A stretch of 64,000 nucleotides of DNA from Raphanus sativus (lineage: Eukaryota; Streptophyta; Magnoliopsida; Brassicales; Brassicaceae), in assembly GCF_000801105.2 (NCBI RefSeq), contig NC_079516.1:5208001-5272000 (forward strand), given 5' to 3'. Every line of letters starts with the position of its first letter. Position 1 is the first letter of the stretch. The position numbers and the translations under genes were made by a program. This document shows, piece after piece, positions 21,318-35,592 of this stretch. The notes under the pieces are model-generated. The model was not told the DNA's origin and did no database searches. It was given only the letters and a program-made list of their open reading frames with translations.

Positions 21318-22407
21318 TGGTTTTTTTGGGGTGTTTTTGGGGGGTCTATTAGAGCTATTGGAGAGTAGAGGGGTGAGGAACGTATATAGGTAAAAATGGT
21401 GAGCTTCATGTGAATTCCACCGATATATTTAATGTTCATTACTATGGTATTTAATATTTATACCCTATGTAGTTTTATTTTCCCCTCAATTCAATATCTA
21501 ATCTCACCTTTGACTTTCATGATTCTTTCGGTTGGCTATAAACTGTAGCCGTTGTAGTCTATCTAGTAATATTAGCATTGGCGCTTGTGCAATTGATCAA
21601 CAGAGTCTCATCACCAAGTTTGTAGATAGAACAATCAGGCTTCAGTTGCTTTCGGTAAAGGGGCTGGGACACATGTACCTTGAAGAGGGCTTGATCACAT
21701 GGTTCGAGACTAGAGAGTCAACAGCATGAGGAGGGATTTATTTTCTTTTATAGCTTTTTAGAGTATATTCTTTGATCTCTTACACACTAGATGTATAAAG
21801 GTTTTGATTGAATAAAATTTACATTCATTCAAAAAAATTAGAAATTAATTGTTAATGGAAAATAATATAAACTCTTAATACATTGAATGATTGAAAAGAA
21901 TATTAACACATTTTTGTTGATGCTTCAACACCAAAGTTATTCTTATATATCTCATTTAAAAAACAAATAAATAATTATTTTTCTGAGTATTGAATTAATA
22001 AATAATTTTAGTGAACTCAGAAAAATATATTGCAAAAACTCAACATTTAAATGGTATAAAATTTATAATTTGTTAGAAATCCCATTTAAAATAGCTAATT
22101 TATAAATTATTTCTGTAATATCATTTAGTCCGTGCACAACACATAACACACCTAGTATGAAACACATAACACACCTAGTATGAAATATTAACTTTATTGT
22201 CACTTAAGATGGTTTGTTTTGCTTTTGTTATAGCTTATGGAAATATACTATATATGTATATATATCACAGTAGCTTGTAGGGACACAGGGTTTTTATGAC
22301 ATCACGAGCCACATAAGGCTTGTTTGTTCATGTTCTTGTTTGGGTGTGGATGAATTAAAAAAGTTAACTGAAAGGACAATTATCTTCACATACAATGTGT
22401 TCATATG
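21318..22407. other. Intergenic region, no gene seen
   Basis: AT-rich. It includes a 23-bp direct tandem repeat (cacataacacacctagtatg...) at about 22137-22183 and the upstream region of the small membrane-protein gene. No coding or RNA gene is visible. Confidence 0.5.
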
Positions 22408-22539
22408 ATGAAGATGCTGGTCCAGGCACATACAGGCGTTGAAGGCTATTATCCTCCTCTTCATGGACCACCCAGTGCTTGGACTGGTGGCCATGATCTG
22501 CAGCAGCAACATCCACCACAAGGACAGGAACATGGATGA
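22408..22539 (+). pseudogene. FLXL1: Relict of an FLX-like coiled-coil gene (last exon only)
   Basis: The plus strand reads QAHTGVEGYYPPLHGPPS followed by AWTGGHDLQQQHPPQGQEHG and a stop at 22537-22539. This resembles the proline/glutamine-rich C-terminus of the Arabidopsis FLX-like protein AT3G14750, whose end I recall as TGVVGYYPPPYGPQAAW followed by a glutamine-rich tail. It lies exactly where synteny predicts that gene, between the AT3G14760-like gene and U6/AT3G14730. Nothing of the coiled-coil body is visible nearby, so the gene has been deleted except for its tail. The identification rests on a short low-complexity match plus position. Confidence 0.65.
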
Positions 22540-23066
22540 AAATGTCTAAGTCACTCATCTCTCCGACAAACGACTCATGAAACTAAGCAAGCCTCCCTTT
22601 TGTAATTTTGTCTGATTCTTTTGGTATGTAATGCATACAATTGTGAAGAATCCAACATGATGGATGTTCAGTAATTTTACTGCCTCAATCATGTTCGGTT
22701 CATTTCATTAGGCCCAAAAGGCCTGTTTTTCTTGAAAACATGTTAACCAAAAAAAATGCTGATAACTTAACCGGAATATCGTACCAATAATCTCATTTAA
22801 CAAAAGACATTGGTGTCGTCGCCTTGAAACAAACCGCGTTCGAGAATTTTCTCCGACCATCAGAATTGCAACAGCACGAAGTCTTAGCTAACTAAAGTTT
22901 ATTTCCAGTAAAATTAATTAACAAAACCCTAGAACTTCAACGTTAAACGTGTAGTGACTCCTTTTCTCGCAGATTTGCATCCAAAGTATCTGTTCTGACT
23001 TAGAAAGTAAAGCAATGAAAAACCCAGAAGAACAGATGAAGATTGAATCGATCTAGAAAAAAAGAA
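22540..23066. other. Intergenic region, no gene seen
   Basis: Sequence between the FLX-like relict and the U6 gene; nothing recognisable apart from short AT-rich tracts. Confidence 0.5.
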
Positions 23067-23076
23067 CAAAAAAAAA
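23067..23076 (-). terminator. RNA polymerase III T-run terminator of U6
   Basis: A run of about nine T on the minus strand right after the CCAAATTT end of U6, the usual Pol III stop. Confidence 0.85.
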
Positions 23077-23122
23077 TTTGGACCATTTCTCGATTTGTGC
23101 GTGTCATCCTTGCGCAGGGGCC

Positions 23123-23154
<32 letters not shown>

Positions 23155-23174
23155 TCGGATGTCCCCGAAGGGAC
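23073..23174 (-). ncRNA. U6-1: U6 spliceosomal snRNA
   Basis: On the minus strand the sequence starts GTCCCTTCGGGGACATCCG at 23174 and contains the ACAGAGA box (GATACAGAGAAGATTAGC) and the U4-pairing region (ATGGCCCCTGCGC). It ends GGTCCAAATTT followed by a run of T. This matches plant U6 over the whole 102 nt with no change I can see. U6 forms the catalytic core of the spliceosome. It sits next to the PPR gene, in the place of Arabidopsis U6-1 (AT3G14735). Confidence 0.97.
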
Positions 23175-23196
23175 AATCATCTTCGTCACTCCATCG

Positions 23197-23240
23197 CCAT
23201 ATACACGTACCTTCTTCTCTTCGCTTCACCGATATGGGAC
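23197..23240 (-). promoter_or_regulatory. U6 promoter: USE and TATA box
   Basis: On the minus strand GTCCCATATCG (23240-23230) matches the plant snRNA upstream element RTCCCACATCG with one change. It is followed 26 bp later by a TATA box (TATATGG, 23203-23197), whose first T is 29 bp before the U6 start. The close USE-TATA spacing is the plant Pol III type. Confidence 0.88.
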
Positions 23241-23362
23241 TGTTTACGTTCCTACTTGACAGCTAAAATGGGCCTATTCTTTGTATCAAGCCCATTAAGG
23301 TTATCGAGCATATAAAAAAACAAACTAAAAAAGCACAATTTCAAATCGTGGAGCCAGAGAAC

Positions 23363-25344
23363 ATGACCGTCTTCTTCCTTCGAATCCAGATTCAAAAACA
23401 TTCCATCGGAACTCTGAGGCTGCTCCCACGAAGCTCCTCTATAAAGCCCTCTCCTTTATCATCTCTCTACTCCACACTCTCCTCCCAAATCGAAGAAGAA
23501 CAGCCGCCGAAGAGATACGACCACCACCATGTCGCTACATGCATCGCCGCACTGCAACGCTGCGCGCAGCGCAACGACGCCGTTTCCGGCGTGCAGCTTC
23601 ACGGCTTCATGGTTCGCAAAGGGCTTCTCGACGGCTCCTCCCCTCGCGCCGTCACCAGCCTCGTCAACATGTACGCCAAGTGCGGTCTCATGCGTCGCGC
23701 GATCTCCGTCTCCGGTGGATCCACCGAGCGAGACGTGTTCGCTTACAACGCGATCATCTCTGGGTTCGTGGTGAATGGGTTTCCTTTCGATGCGGTGGAG
23801 ATGTACAGAGAGATGAGAGCTAAGGGGGTTTTACCTGATAAGTATACGTTTCCTAGTTTGCTTAAAGGAAGCGATGCAATGGAGGTTACTGATGTTAAGA
23901 AGGTTCACGGGTTGGCGTTTAAACTTGGGTTTGATTCGGATTGTTATGTAGGGAGTGCGTTGGTTAGTTGTTATTTGAAGTTTAGGTTAGTGGAGGATGC
24001 GCAGAAGGTGTTCGACGAATTGCCTGAGAGAGATGACAGTGTGCTTTGGAACGCTTTGGTTATTGGGTATTCTCAGATGTTTAAGTTTGAGGATGCTTTG
24101 AGAGTTTTTAGTCAAATGCGTGAGGAAGGTGTTGCCTTGAGTAGGCATACCATCACCGGGGTGTTGTCAGCTTTCACTGTGTTATTGGATCTTGACAATG
24201 GTAGATCGATCCATGGGCTTGCGGTGAAGACGGGGTTTGATTCTGGTGTTGTTGTGTCGAATGCGTTGATTGATATGTATGGAAAGAGTAGATGGCTAGA
24301 GGAAGCAGTCAAGATCTTTGAAGGGATGGATAAAAAGAGAGATATATTTACGTGGAACTCTGTGTTGTGTGTTCATGACTACTGCGGTGATCATGATGGA
24401 GCTTTAGCTCTTTTCAACAGGATGATTTGTTCCGGAATCCAACCTGATCTCGTTACTTTGACGACAGTTCTCCCCACTTGCGGTCGTTTAGCTGCACTGA
24501 ACCAGGGAAGAGAGATTCACGGCTACATGATCGTTAACGGACTTTTAAACCGAAACTCCAATGATGAGTTCATTAACAACTCCTTGATGGACATGTACGC
24601 GAAATGCGGGGACTTGAGAGATGCACAGACGGTTTTCGACTCGATGAGGAATAAAGACTCAGCTTCTTGGAACATCATGATTAACGGTTACGGTGTGCAG
24701 AGCCGCGGTGAGTTAGCTTTGGATATGTTCTCACGTATGTGCGAAGCAGGTGTCAGACCTGATGAGATCACATTCGTTGGGTTGCTTCAAGCTGTAACCA
24801 CTCAGGCTTCGTTAGCGAAGGGAGGAGGTTTTTTGCGCAGATGGAGACAGTGTACAACATCGTCCCAACAAGTGATCACTACACTTGTGTGATAGACATG
24901 CTTGGCCGTGCAGGCAAGCTGGATGAAGCATATAAGTTGGCATTAGCAATGCCCGTGCGGGATAATCCTGTAGGCTGGAGGTCAATATTAGCATCTTGTC
25001 GCCTCCATGGGAACTTAGGTCTCGCAATAATTGCCGAAAAGCGATTAAATGATATACAACAGCCGCCAACAGAGCATAACGGCGCTTTTATATTATTGTC
25101 TAATATATATATGGAAACCGGTGGATACGAGAGAGTTTCGGCCATAAGAGAGGAATTCAAACAAATGAAAGTGAAGAAGACACCAGGTGGAAGCTGGATT
25201 CAGGTCAAGCATGAACTTCACAGGTTCTTTTACAGCGATAAGACTCACCCGGAATATGAATCTATCGAGGCTTGTTTAAGTCCGTTGACTTCTCATATAT
25301 ATGGTGATGGTCATCTTTATACGCTGCTCGACGATTATGACTAA
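23363..25344 (+). pseudogene. PPR protein gene (AT3G14730-like) with one frameshift
   Basis: Two frames, 23363-24830 and from about 24830 to 25344, together encode about 660 residues of a PLS-type pentatricopeptide repeat protein. The ATG at 23363 starts MTVFFLRIQIQKHS, a basic leader suited to mitochondrial or plastid import. PPR units run through the body (for example NALIDMYGKSRWLEEAVKIF), followed by an E-type C-terminus (KKTPGGSWIQVKHELHRFF). PPR proteins bind organellar RNA, and E-class members usually act in editing or processing. The frame breaks in a run of six T at 24829-24834, where one base appears missing; both sides are otherwise well conserved. It may be a sequencing error rather than a dead gene. 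It is intronless, and its start is 189 bp from divergent U6. Confidence 0.87.
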
Positions 25345-25694
25345 TTTTGGTTAGTCATAATATCCTTCTTTTTTGAGATTTTCATAACCTTAAAAGAGTA
25401 TTAGAATTTACTAATAATGTTGTGTGACAGACAATCGTTTCCGGATTAGAATATCTACGAACCAACAACAACTGTTTGGCCATGGTTCTGTATTATTTAG
25501 CCCAGGGCAAATGGGACCAATCTTGCACATTTTGACTTTTGCAGAGAGACGTTTGGTGAGGTTAAAACGAACTTTTTTTTATTATTACAATCTCAGATGA
25601 GTTCAAATCAAGGCTTGGTTCCAATAATACTTACATTACATAAACGACTAACGAGGGGAGCAATCAATCACCTGAGACCAACAAACTGCTAATT
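25345..25694. other. Convergent 3' region between PPR and MPK19, no gene seen
   Basis: About 350 bp between two convergent stop codons, likely made of both 3' UTRs. Nothing else is visible. Confidence 0.5.
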
Positions 25695-28199
<2,505 letters not shown>

Positions 28200-30524
28200 C
28201 TTCTTCAAGAAAAAGATATAAAGGTTGAGTCTTTACAGATGAATCGACGAAAAACAGAGGAGGCAAAGAAGAATGATAAAAACAGAGTGATTTTCTCAGA
28301 TTCAAAAATTCAAAACTCAGTAACTTAGAAACCCTTTTGAAGAGAGACAAGAAAAGAAACTCTTTTTTCAATATGAATGATCTCAGAAGAGATCTCAATA
28401 AACAAAAAATACAGTGACCAATGTGAAAAATGGAGATTCTTGGAATCACAAAAAGACACAGAAACCAAAACCGGATCGAAGAGTTTGGGAGAAACACTAG
28501 ATTCTTAAAAGAACTGCTAATGCACTTGGGAGAAAAAGCGAAAGATTTAGATCTTCAAGATCCAGCGATGGGAGGGAGAGAGAGAGATGATATGGGAAGA
28601 AGATCTGTAGATGCTAAATTTAGCAATTTCGTGGTACTTTATTTTTGCGTACGAGCGAGCGACAGGTAATGGCATTCTCGTAGTTCTTTACAACTCTGAG
28701 GATTGTTTAGTTACCGTTAGGTCCACTGTCGGTGTTCTTTTTGAGATAGACCCGTTGTGAAGCAACCTACCGTTGGGCGACCCTTTTTACTATTTAAATA
28801 CAGACCCTTTAAACTGTTTAAATATTTCTATGTTGTAGCCATCTAACTATTAATGAAAGTTTTACCCCCCCCCCTCTTTTATCGTGGGGTTAAATTAGCC
28901 CCTAAAATGATTTTTCATAGTTTATTTTTCTTGGTCGTATTCTTTCCAGCTAATTTTACCAAAAAGGGGTAGGTAGATCCGTAGATGTCAAACAGTCAAG
29001 TTGCTCGCTTGTTCTCTGTCATTGATGTTTGAGTCAGTGAATATGGAATTAAACAACCAAGTAGTAATAGTTTAGGGTTGGGTTTGAAACATGTGCTTCT
29101 AACTTAAATTGAGTTTATGTATTTAGTGGACCAATTATCATATAATAATATTAATTAAGGCATGTGATTTATGTTCACTTATGTATATTTAGGTTACGAG
29201 TTCGATCTCCTGTGTAAGGGTTTTTCATTTTCTTGTTTAAAGATTCAAAAATTTTAGATTTGGCTCTAACAGTGTCAATCTGTTTGTTTTGGATTTGAAA
29301 CTTTGTTAGAAACAAAATTTTGAGTTTGAGATTCGGTTCAAATAGTTTACAAAATAATTTAGTAACAAGTGATTTTGTTATTTCCGGTATTACTCGGTAT
29401 TTTAAATATGGATTAGGTTGTGTGTTAATTAATCAATTTTATAGTATCACTAGGTGTTTTGCCATCATATTAAAAATACTTATTATTACATGTTTTATTA
29501 ATTCAAATACCATCATTAAATTTTATGACTCAAAGTATTATATAATATTTTAAATAACAACATAAATATATAAGAATTATCTTTAGATTGTATAGTAAAT
29601 TCATTATTAACATGTCATTTTTACGATTGAAAATATTATATAATATTTTAGATAAAGATATAATATATATAGGAATTATTCTTTTTAAAATTTTTTTTTA
29701 GATTTTGACTAATTCTTATTATTATTAATTTTAAATCATTAATCTAATTAAAATATTAGTTTTTATTTTGTGTGTAACTTATATATTTTATTTATTAAGT
29801 GTATAGATGATATTAACTAATACTTCCTCCGTTTCAAAATAATATATATTATAAGATTTTAGACTTATTAAAAAAACATATCAAAACATAGTTATTACTT
29901 CATAGTTTTTTGTAATTTTATGTTTCCTATATTTCTAAACCAATAAGATTTTAAGAAATATAATTAATATTTTTAAAAACCATAATTTTTATTATTAGTT
30001 GACAAAAAATACATTGAAATATAAAAAAATACATTTTTTTGAAACAAAATGTTAGTATAAGTTTTAACCTGAGAGTTCGAATGTGAAAACTTATTCTGCA
30101 AATAATAGTATACGTATTTTAAAACTAACCACATGAACCAATAAGGACTATGTATATCAGAAAAATAGAAATAAAGAAAGATAGAAATAAAGAAAGTTTA
30201 TATAAAGCTTAATACTTTTTTTTTGGTAAAAATAAAGCTTAATACTTATCTAACCGTCATTAACGTTTCACGTGTACACATATGGCGCAATTTAAATAGT
30301 ATATCATACTTCATACATTTTGGATTTTTAGAAGTTGTCTTTTTTTTTGTCAACCCTTGAGTTGTCTAAATATAATGATACTACTATGTCTTGCATAATA
30401 ATAAAATGAGAGGACTCAAGTGTGGAAGAAAACTAATGAAGGATAATGAATTTCGGAAGCGACTGTACTGTCAATGCCGCTACAAGGTTAAGATCATAAA
30501 ATAAGATCGGTAGTCTCTCTAACT
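28200..30524. other. MPK19 upstream region and AT-rich intergenic DNA
   Basis: The first about 450 bp are the likely MPK19 leader and promoter. Further out is AT-rich DNA with a run of nine or ten C near 28867 and a degenerate Stowaway-like MITE at about 29820-30055 (left end cttcctccgtttcaaaataa, right end attttttt-gaaacaaaatg). The Arabidopsis genes AT3G14710 and AT3G14700 expected here are not seen. Confidence 0.5.
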
Positions 30525-31187
30525 CTTCTATGCAATGTTTTGAAAACCGGATCGGACCGGCCGGACGAACCGGTCCGACCATGACTCGCTGAAGAAGTCG
30601 AGTCCGGTTCGGTTTAAAACCCGAATTTGATAAAAACTAGTAAACCGGCTGAAATCCGGTAAAACCGGTGACCCGGTTTAATTTTAAAACCCGGTTCTTA
30701 AAAATTAACATATAATTAAGTGTTTTTAATTATTACTAGCTAAAATTTAATATTTTATAATTAGTATTCAACTATCACTATTTAATTGATTTTTTATTTT
30801 TCTGAGAAAAAATGTGAAAATATATTTTTGACTCTCATATACTATTTTTATTTTACCATATTCTTAAAATTTGAAATGTTAGTTGTAAAAATAAATAAAT
30901 ATGATTGTTTTAGCTGTAAATCATTTGTTTTTTTAATTTTTAGTTTACATAGTAATCAGATTTATGTTTGTTGTTTATTTTGAGTTAATAAAAAAATAGA
31001 GAAAGTATTATATATAGAAGTAAAGTTTATATAGTATAAATATATAATTATATACATTTTTATATAAATAAAAAACCCGATTCGACCGGTTGAACCGGTC
31101 TAACCAGTCAACCAGTAGCTTCACCGAGTCGGTGTCCGGTCCGGTTTTCAAAACATCCGGTCCGGTTTTCAAAACATTGCTTCTATC
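30525..31187. mobile_element. Non-autonomous hAT-like element with 8-bp target duplication
   Basis: The element (30533-31179, 647 bp) has inverted ends, caatgttttgaaaaccgg on the left and ccggttttcaaaacattg on the right. It is flanked by cttctatg (30525-30532) and cttctatc (31180-31187), 7 of 8 bases equal. Both subterminal regions are rich in ccggtt/aaccgg motifs. The right end is partly doubled (ccggtccggttttcaaaacat twice). No transposase is present. Confidence 0.8.
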
Positions 31188-31624
31188 TCAAGAACAATAA
31201 TTATAAAAACATTATGATACTTGTGGAAAATAGTGGTCAATTATACAAATTGTCGGTAATCTCTAACTTCATTGCTGCAATTCATTACTTTTTTACAACT
31301 TGAGTTATATGTTTTTATCATTATATGTATATGTGTTACTTAAATGATACTATAATTAAAAAAAAAATGATACTATAATTTGAGGTATTTTAACATATGG
31401 GTGAGATGCAAAGTCGGTCCATTGACTTAAAGCACGAAAAAGACATACAATATCACGGATCTAAAAGAATCTCAAATCTTAAGCCACATAAATAGTATCA
31501 TTTAATAATGTAGGGCAAGGTGTCAACTGAAAATATTTAAACATTTAATCTTTCGTTTTCCATCACACTTTCTTCGTTGTGATGACCTTTTCTTTGAATA
31601 ATTAAACTACAAGTCAATAAGCTA
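31188..31624. other. AT-rich intergenic spacer, no gene seen
   Basis: Sequence between the hAT-like element and the Helitron. Nothing recognisable. Confidence 0.5.
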
Positions 31625-32509
31625 CTAGATTTTGACCCGCGCTTTTGAAGCGCGGGATATTTTACGATGAAAAATCTCACTAATAATTTAACAAATATTT
31701 TGGTAATTTTTAAAGAGTGTGTATTTAAAATATTTTTTCATTTAAATCAGTATTTTTAAATTCATCCCGATTGTGATTATACCGGTTAATCCGGAGATCT
31801 GACAATTCAATTTATGTTTTTAAAATATTCATATTAAAAAATCACTAAAACCCGAGACTAACCGATTGAACTGATGGATTACCGATATGTAATCTAATTG
31901 GATTTAAATTGTAATAGTTTCATAATTTGTAATCTTATAATCGAAATTTTAAAGTTCACTATTTGCAATTTATGAAATTATGACGTTTCTACAAAATTTT
32001 AAAGAGAAAATGATAGATATAAAATAATTAAGATTAATTATTGTATTATTTGGAAACATTGATGGTAGTATAAAAATATATTGTTTGAAAACATTGATAG
32101 TAGTATATAGAAATAAGTATATTGTTTGGAAACACTGATAGTAGTATAAAGAAATAAGTATATTGTTTGGAAACATGGATAGTAGTATAAAGAAAGGAAC
32201 ATTAGTGATTAAATATATGTTTAACTATAAAGTATAAAAGTATATTTAATTTAAAAACTTACAAAATAAATGTTAGGTCCAACAGAATGTTGAGAAATTG
32301 TCATTAATACCACTTTCATGATACCACTTTTCAAAAATACACTAATCAACTTTACCCTTAAAAATTTATAAGATAAAATACTATTCTACCCCTGATTAAT
32401 TAAATCAAACCTATCCTCATCATCATCATCGACGAACTAACGTCCGACGAGATCTGGTGCTTATCGCCACTCCGAAATCGTCTCGTTTAAGCTTCACTAC
32501 ACCTGAAAA

Positions 32510-32908
32510 GAGAACCTCGTCGTGAAATCAACCGTCGGGGAGGTCTCCTTTCGCGAACCGGAGACATCGGGAGATAACGAAGGAATCAAATCGCTGAATG
32601 TCAAGTTACTGGTGAGTGAGGCTGATTCAATTAAAATTAGAAGAATCTCTTTTGTGATTATGATGTTGTGAGGGTTGCAGAGTGTGGTTTCGGGAATAAA
32701 CAGAGGACTCGTAGCGAGTGTAAATGACCTACAAAGAGCTGAGACTGCTGCTAAACAGCTCGAATCCGCTGGTGGACCTGTGGATCTTACTGAGGGTCTT
32801 GACAAGCTCTAAGGCAAATTGAGGCTCTTGTATAGCAGCGCTTTCTCTTTAGGTGGTAGCCGTCTTGGTCTTCCCACCGGACGCTTGCTTTCTGTCACTC
32901 TTGGCCAA
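32510..32908 (+). pseudogene. Captured fibrillin (FBN4-like) fragment with intron
   Basis: Exon piece to 32611, an intron with GT-AG borders (32612-32679), and a second exon piece 32680-32908. The second reads VVSGINRGLVASVNDLQRAE, then ESAGGPVDLTEGLDKL, a stop, GKLRLLYSSAFSLGGSRLG and LPTGRLLSVTLGQ. This is the conserved start of the PAP/fibrillin domain and is closest in memory to plastid FBN4 (AT3G23400), a plastoglobule protein. A TAA replaces a codon at about 32812, and everything after GQ is missing. Retention of the intron shows capture at DNA level, not through mRNA. Confidence 0.82.
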
Positions 32909-33176
32909 GTATGCTCTCTGTAGTTCTTGAGTCTGTCTCTTAGTAGTTTGTGTGCATGCCCTGGTCCATCACCATGAGCCAAGACTCTAGCTTTTTGTTT
33001 ATGTCACATGCCTCGAGTAGAAAGCCGTGTGTATTTTTTACATGTGGCTTTGATTGTTGGGTAGGCAATTTAATGAATCGATGGATTATGCATTGATATG
33101 TTCCTGGAAGTGTATATGGGTTTATACTTTGTTTGTGTTTTATACTTTTATACAATTGTGTAATGTTTGTTTTCAG

Positions 33177-33332
33177 GTGCATGTGGATTTGGTTGGTGAA
33201 TCTGGCAACTTTGCTTCGTGGCTGTACATTGCAGCTGTAAAAATGAACTCCTTGGAAAAGATTGAGTCTGATCTTTCTGAGCTGGTTGAGGCTATGAAGA
33301 CTAGCCCTACGTTTTCACAGTTTACTGATTAA
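33177..33332 (+). pseudogene. Captured mitochondrial ATP synthase OSCP (ATP5-like) exon
   Basis: After an acceptor (gttttcag) the frame reads VHVDLVGESGNFASWLYIAA then VKMNSLEKIESDLSELVEAM and KTSPTFSQFTD before a stop. This is the N-terminal region of the OSCP/delta subunit of mitochondrial F1Fo ATP synthase (AT5G13450 family). Only this exon is present, with the transit peptide and the rest of the protein missing. It is in the same orientation as the fibrillin piece about 270 bp upstream, so one transcript could join both. Confidence 0.82.
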
Positions 33333-35590
33333 ATAGTTCATAAATGGTTTTATAAGCTTTTATAAAATTTATAAATGGTTCATAAATGGTTTTATAAGCA
33401 TTTATAAATAGTGATATAAATATTTAAATGGTTTAGAAACATTTATATTTTTATATAAACTTTATATAAACTCTTCAAACCCCTTAAAACCTTTTATAAA
33501 CACTTATAAATCTTATATAAACTTATTTAAACCTTTTATAAACCCTTATAAATTCGATATAAAATCTTTATAAACATCTTTAAACCCTTTCGGCTTAAAG
33601 CCCAACACTTTGATACACAATATTAAATTTATAAATCTAAAAAAACACGTGCAGGCGTTGTAAAGAGATGATGATACATGACAGATTCTGAGGCACATGC
33701 GGAAAGCAAGCAAGACTCTACCACTTCAGAAATTTTACATACTTTTATAAATTATTTTATAATCCCTTGTAATGGTGTATAACCTTTATAAATTATGTTT
33801 ATAAACCCTTATAAATTAAATTTTGTTATCACAGAAAGAAAATATGTTAATCCATTTTTCCTTTGGCCCCTTCTTGTCAAAATAAAAAGAACATCAGAAC
33901 TGAGAATTTATAAATGATCTATAAACTCTTCTAACTGATTTATAAATTTATCTATAAACCCTTATAAATAATTTTAAATATTCTTATAAATGATTTATAG
34001 ACCATTATAAAAAGATTATATATATTCATAAACACCAAATACACAATATTGAAACCATAAAACTAAAGAACACGTGCAGGCTTTGTAAATAGATTTATAA
34101 ATCTTGGAAATTAATTTATAAACACTTATAAATAAACGTATAAACTCTTATAAATAGTTTATATGTTCTTGTAAATAGTTTTATACACCCTTTTAAATAG
34201 TTTTATAAACCTTTATAAATAGTTATATACTTTTGCAAAGAGATGATGATACGTGGCAGATTGTGAGGCACATGCGGACAGCAAGCAAGGCTCTACCGCT
34301 TCAGAAATTTTACATACTCTTATAATTTTTTTTATAGTCTTCTATAATGGTGTATAAAATTTATAAATTATTTTTATAAACTCTTATAAATTAATTACAT
34401 ACTCTTATAAACCCTTATATATTATTATACAAACCATTATAAACTTTTTTATAAAGCTTTTCGTAAAGTTTTTATAAACCCTTATTAATAGTATACATAC
34501 CCCTTATAAATTATTTATAAATTTTCATAACTTTCTTATAAACATTTATAAATGGTTTATATATTTTATAACTTGTTTTATATGTCTTTATTAATGGTAT
34601 ATACTCTTACAAATAATTTTACATACCCTTATAAGACTTTGTAAAGAGATGATGATACGTGGCAGATCTGAGGTACATGTGGACAGCAAGCAATGCTCCA
34701 CCGCTTCAGAAATTTTACATACCCTTATAAATTTGTTTATTATAATTTTTTATAATGGTGTATAAACTTTATAAATTATTTTCATAAACTCTTATAAATT
34801 ATTATAAACTTTGTAAAATGCTAAACAAAGAAACATGCTTTTGATCATCAATCAAAAATCTTCCAAGGAAGAAACAAAAGAAATTTAAAGAAGAAGAAAA
34901 AGATAGTGATTGAAATCACCCAGTTTCTGCATCACTTTAACCCCTCGGAATATATTTTCACATAATCAATAACAACCATGAAATTGATTGTAACTGACTG
35001 TAAAATCGAATCAATTTTCCAGTAGAGGAGGATCACCATCATCGCCGCATCAGGAAAATTTTGAAATTGTCTTCTTCATGTTGCGGCTGCTCCTGTGTTC
35101 CAAAAAAACTAGTATATCTGAGTTTTATAAAAGTTTATAAAGGGTTATTAGTTATATAATCTCTTCATGAAACTAGTAAATCTAAGTTTTATAAAGGTTT
35201 ATAAGGGGTTATAAGCTACGTAATACTTTATAAACTATTATATGTGAGTTTTATAAAGGTTTATAAAGGGTTATAAGCTACATAATACTTTATAATTATA
35301 TCTGAGTTTTATAAGGGTTTATAAATGATTTTTTAATAAGTTATAAGATACTTTATAAAGAGTTATAAGTTATATAATCTCTTCATGAAACTAGTATATC
35401 TGAGATATATGAGACAACTATTATTTATCAGCATTTTCATCTATGAATTTATATAATAGTTTATAAATTAGTATATCTGAGCTTTATAAAGGTTTATAAG
35501 GGGTTATAAGTTATATAAACTCTTCATAAAACTAGTATACTCTTTCACAACTAACAGATACATAAAAACAGATAAATAAAAACCTGTTCA
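33333..35590. repeat. MULE interior: degenerate tandem repeats
   Basis: Dominated by variants of ataaacccttataaat in both forms. Three copies of an approximately 85-bp unit (agatgatgatacgtggcaga...gcttcagaaattttacata) lie at about 33660-33745, 34235-34320 and 34641-34725. From about 35110 to 35535, a unit of about 60 bp (actagtatatctgagttttataaaggtttataaggg...) recurs five or six times. No gene is visible in this stretch. Confidence 0.75.
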
Positions 35591-35592
35591 TG

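Noticed and set aside
32510..33332. A functional new gene made of fibrillin plus OSCP parts
   Set aside because: A stop codon lies in the fibrillin part and both domains are truncated; a chimeric transcript is possible but no functional protein is supported.
33333..35590. CRISPR-like repeat array
   Set aside because: Repeats are degenerate, with no regular unique spacers, and lie inside a plant transposon.
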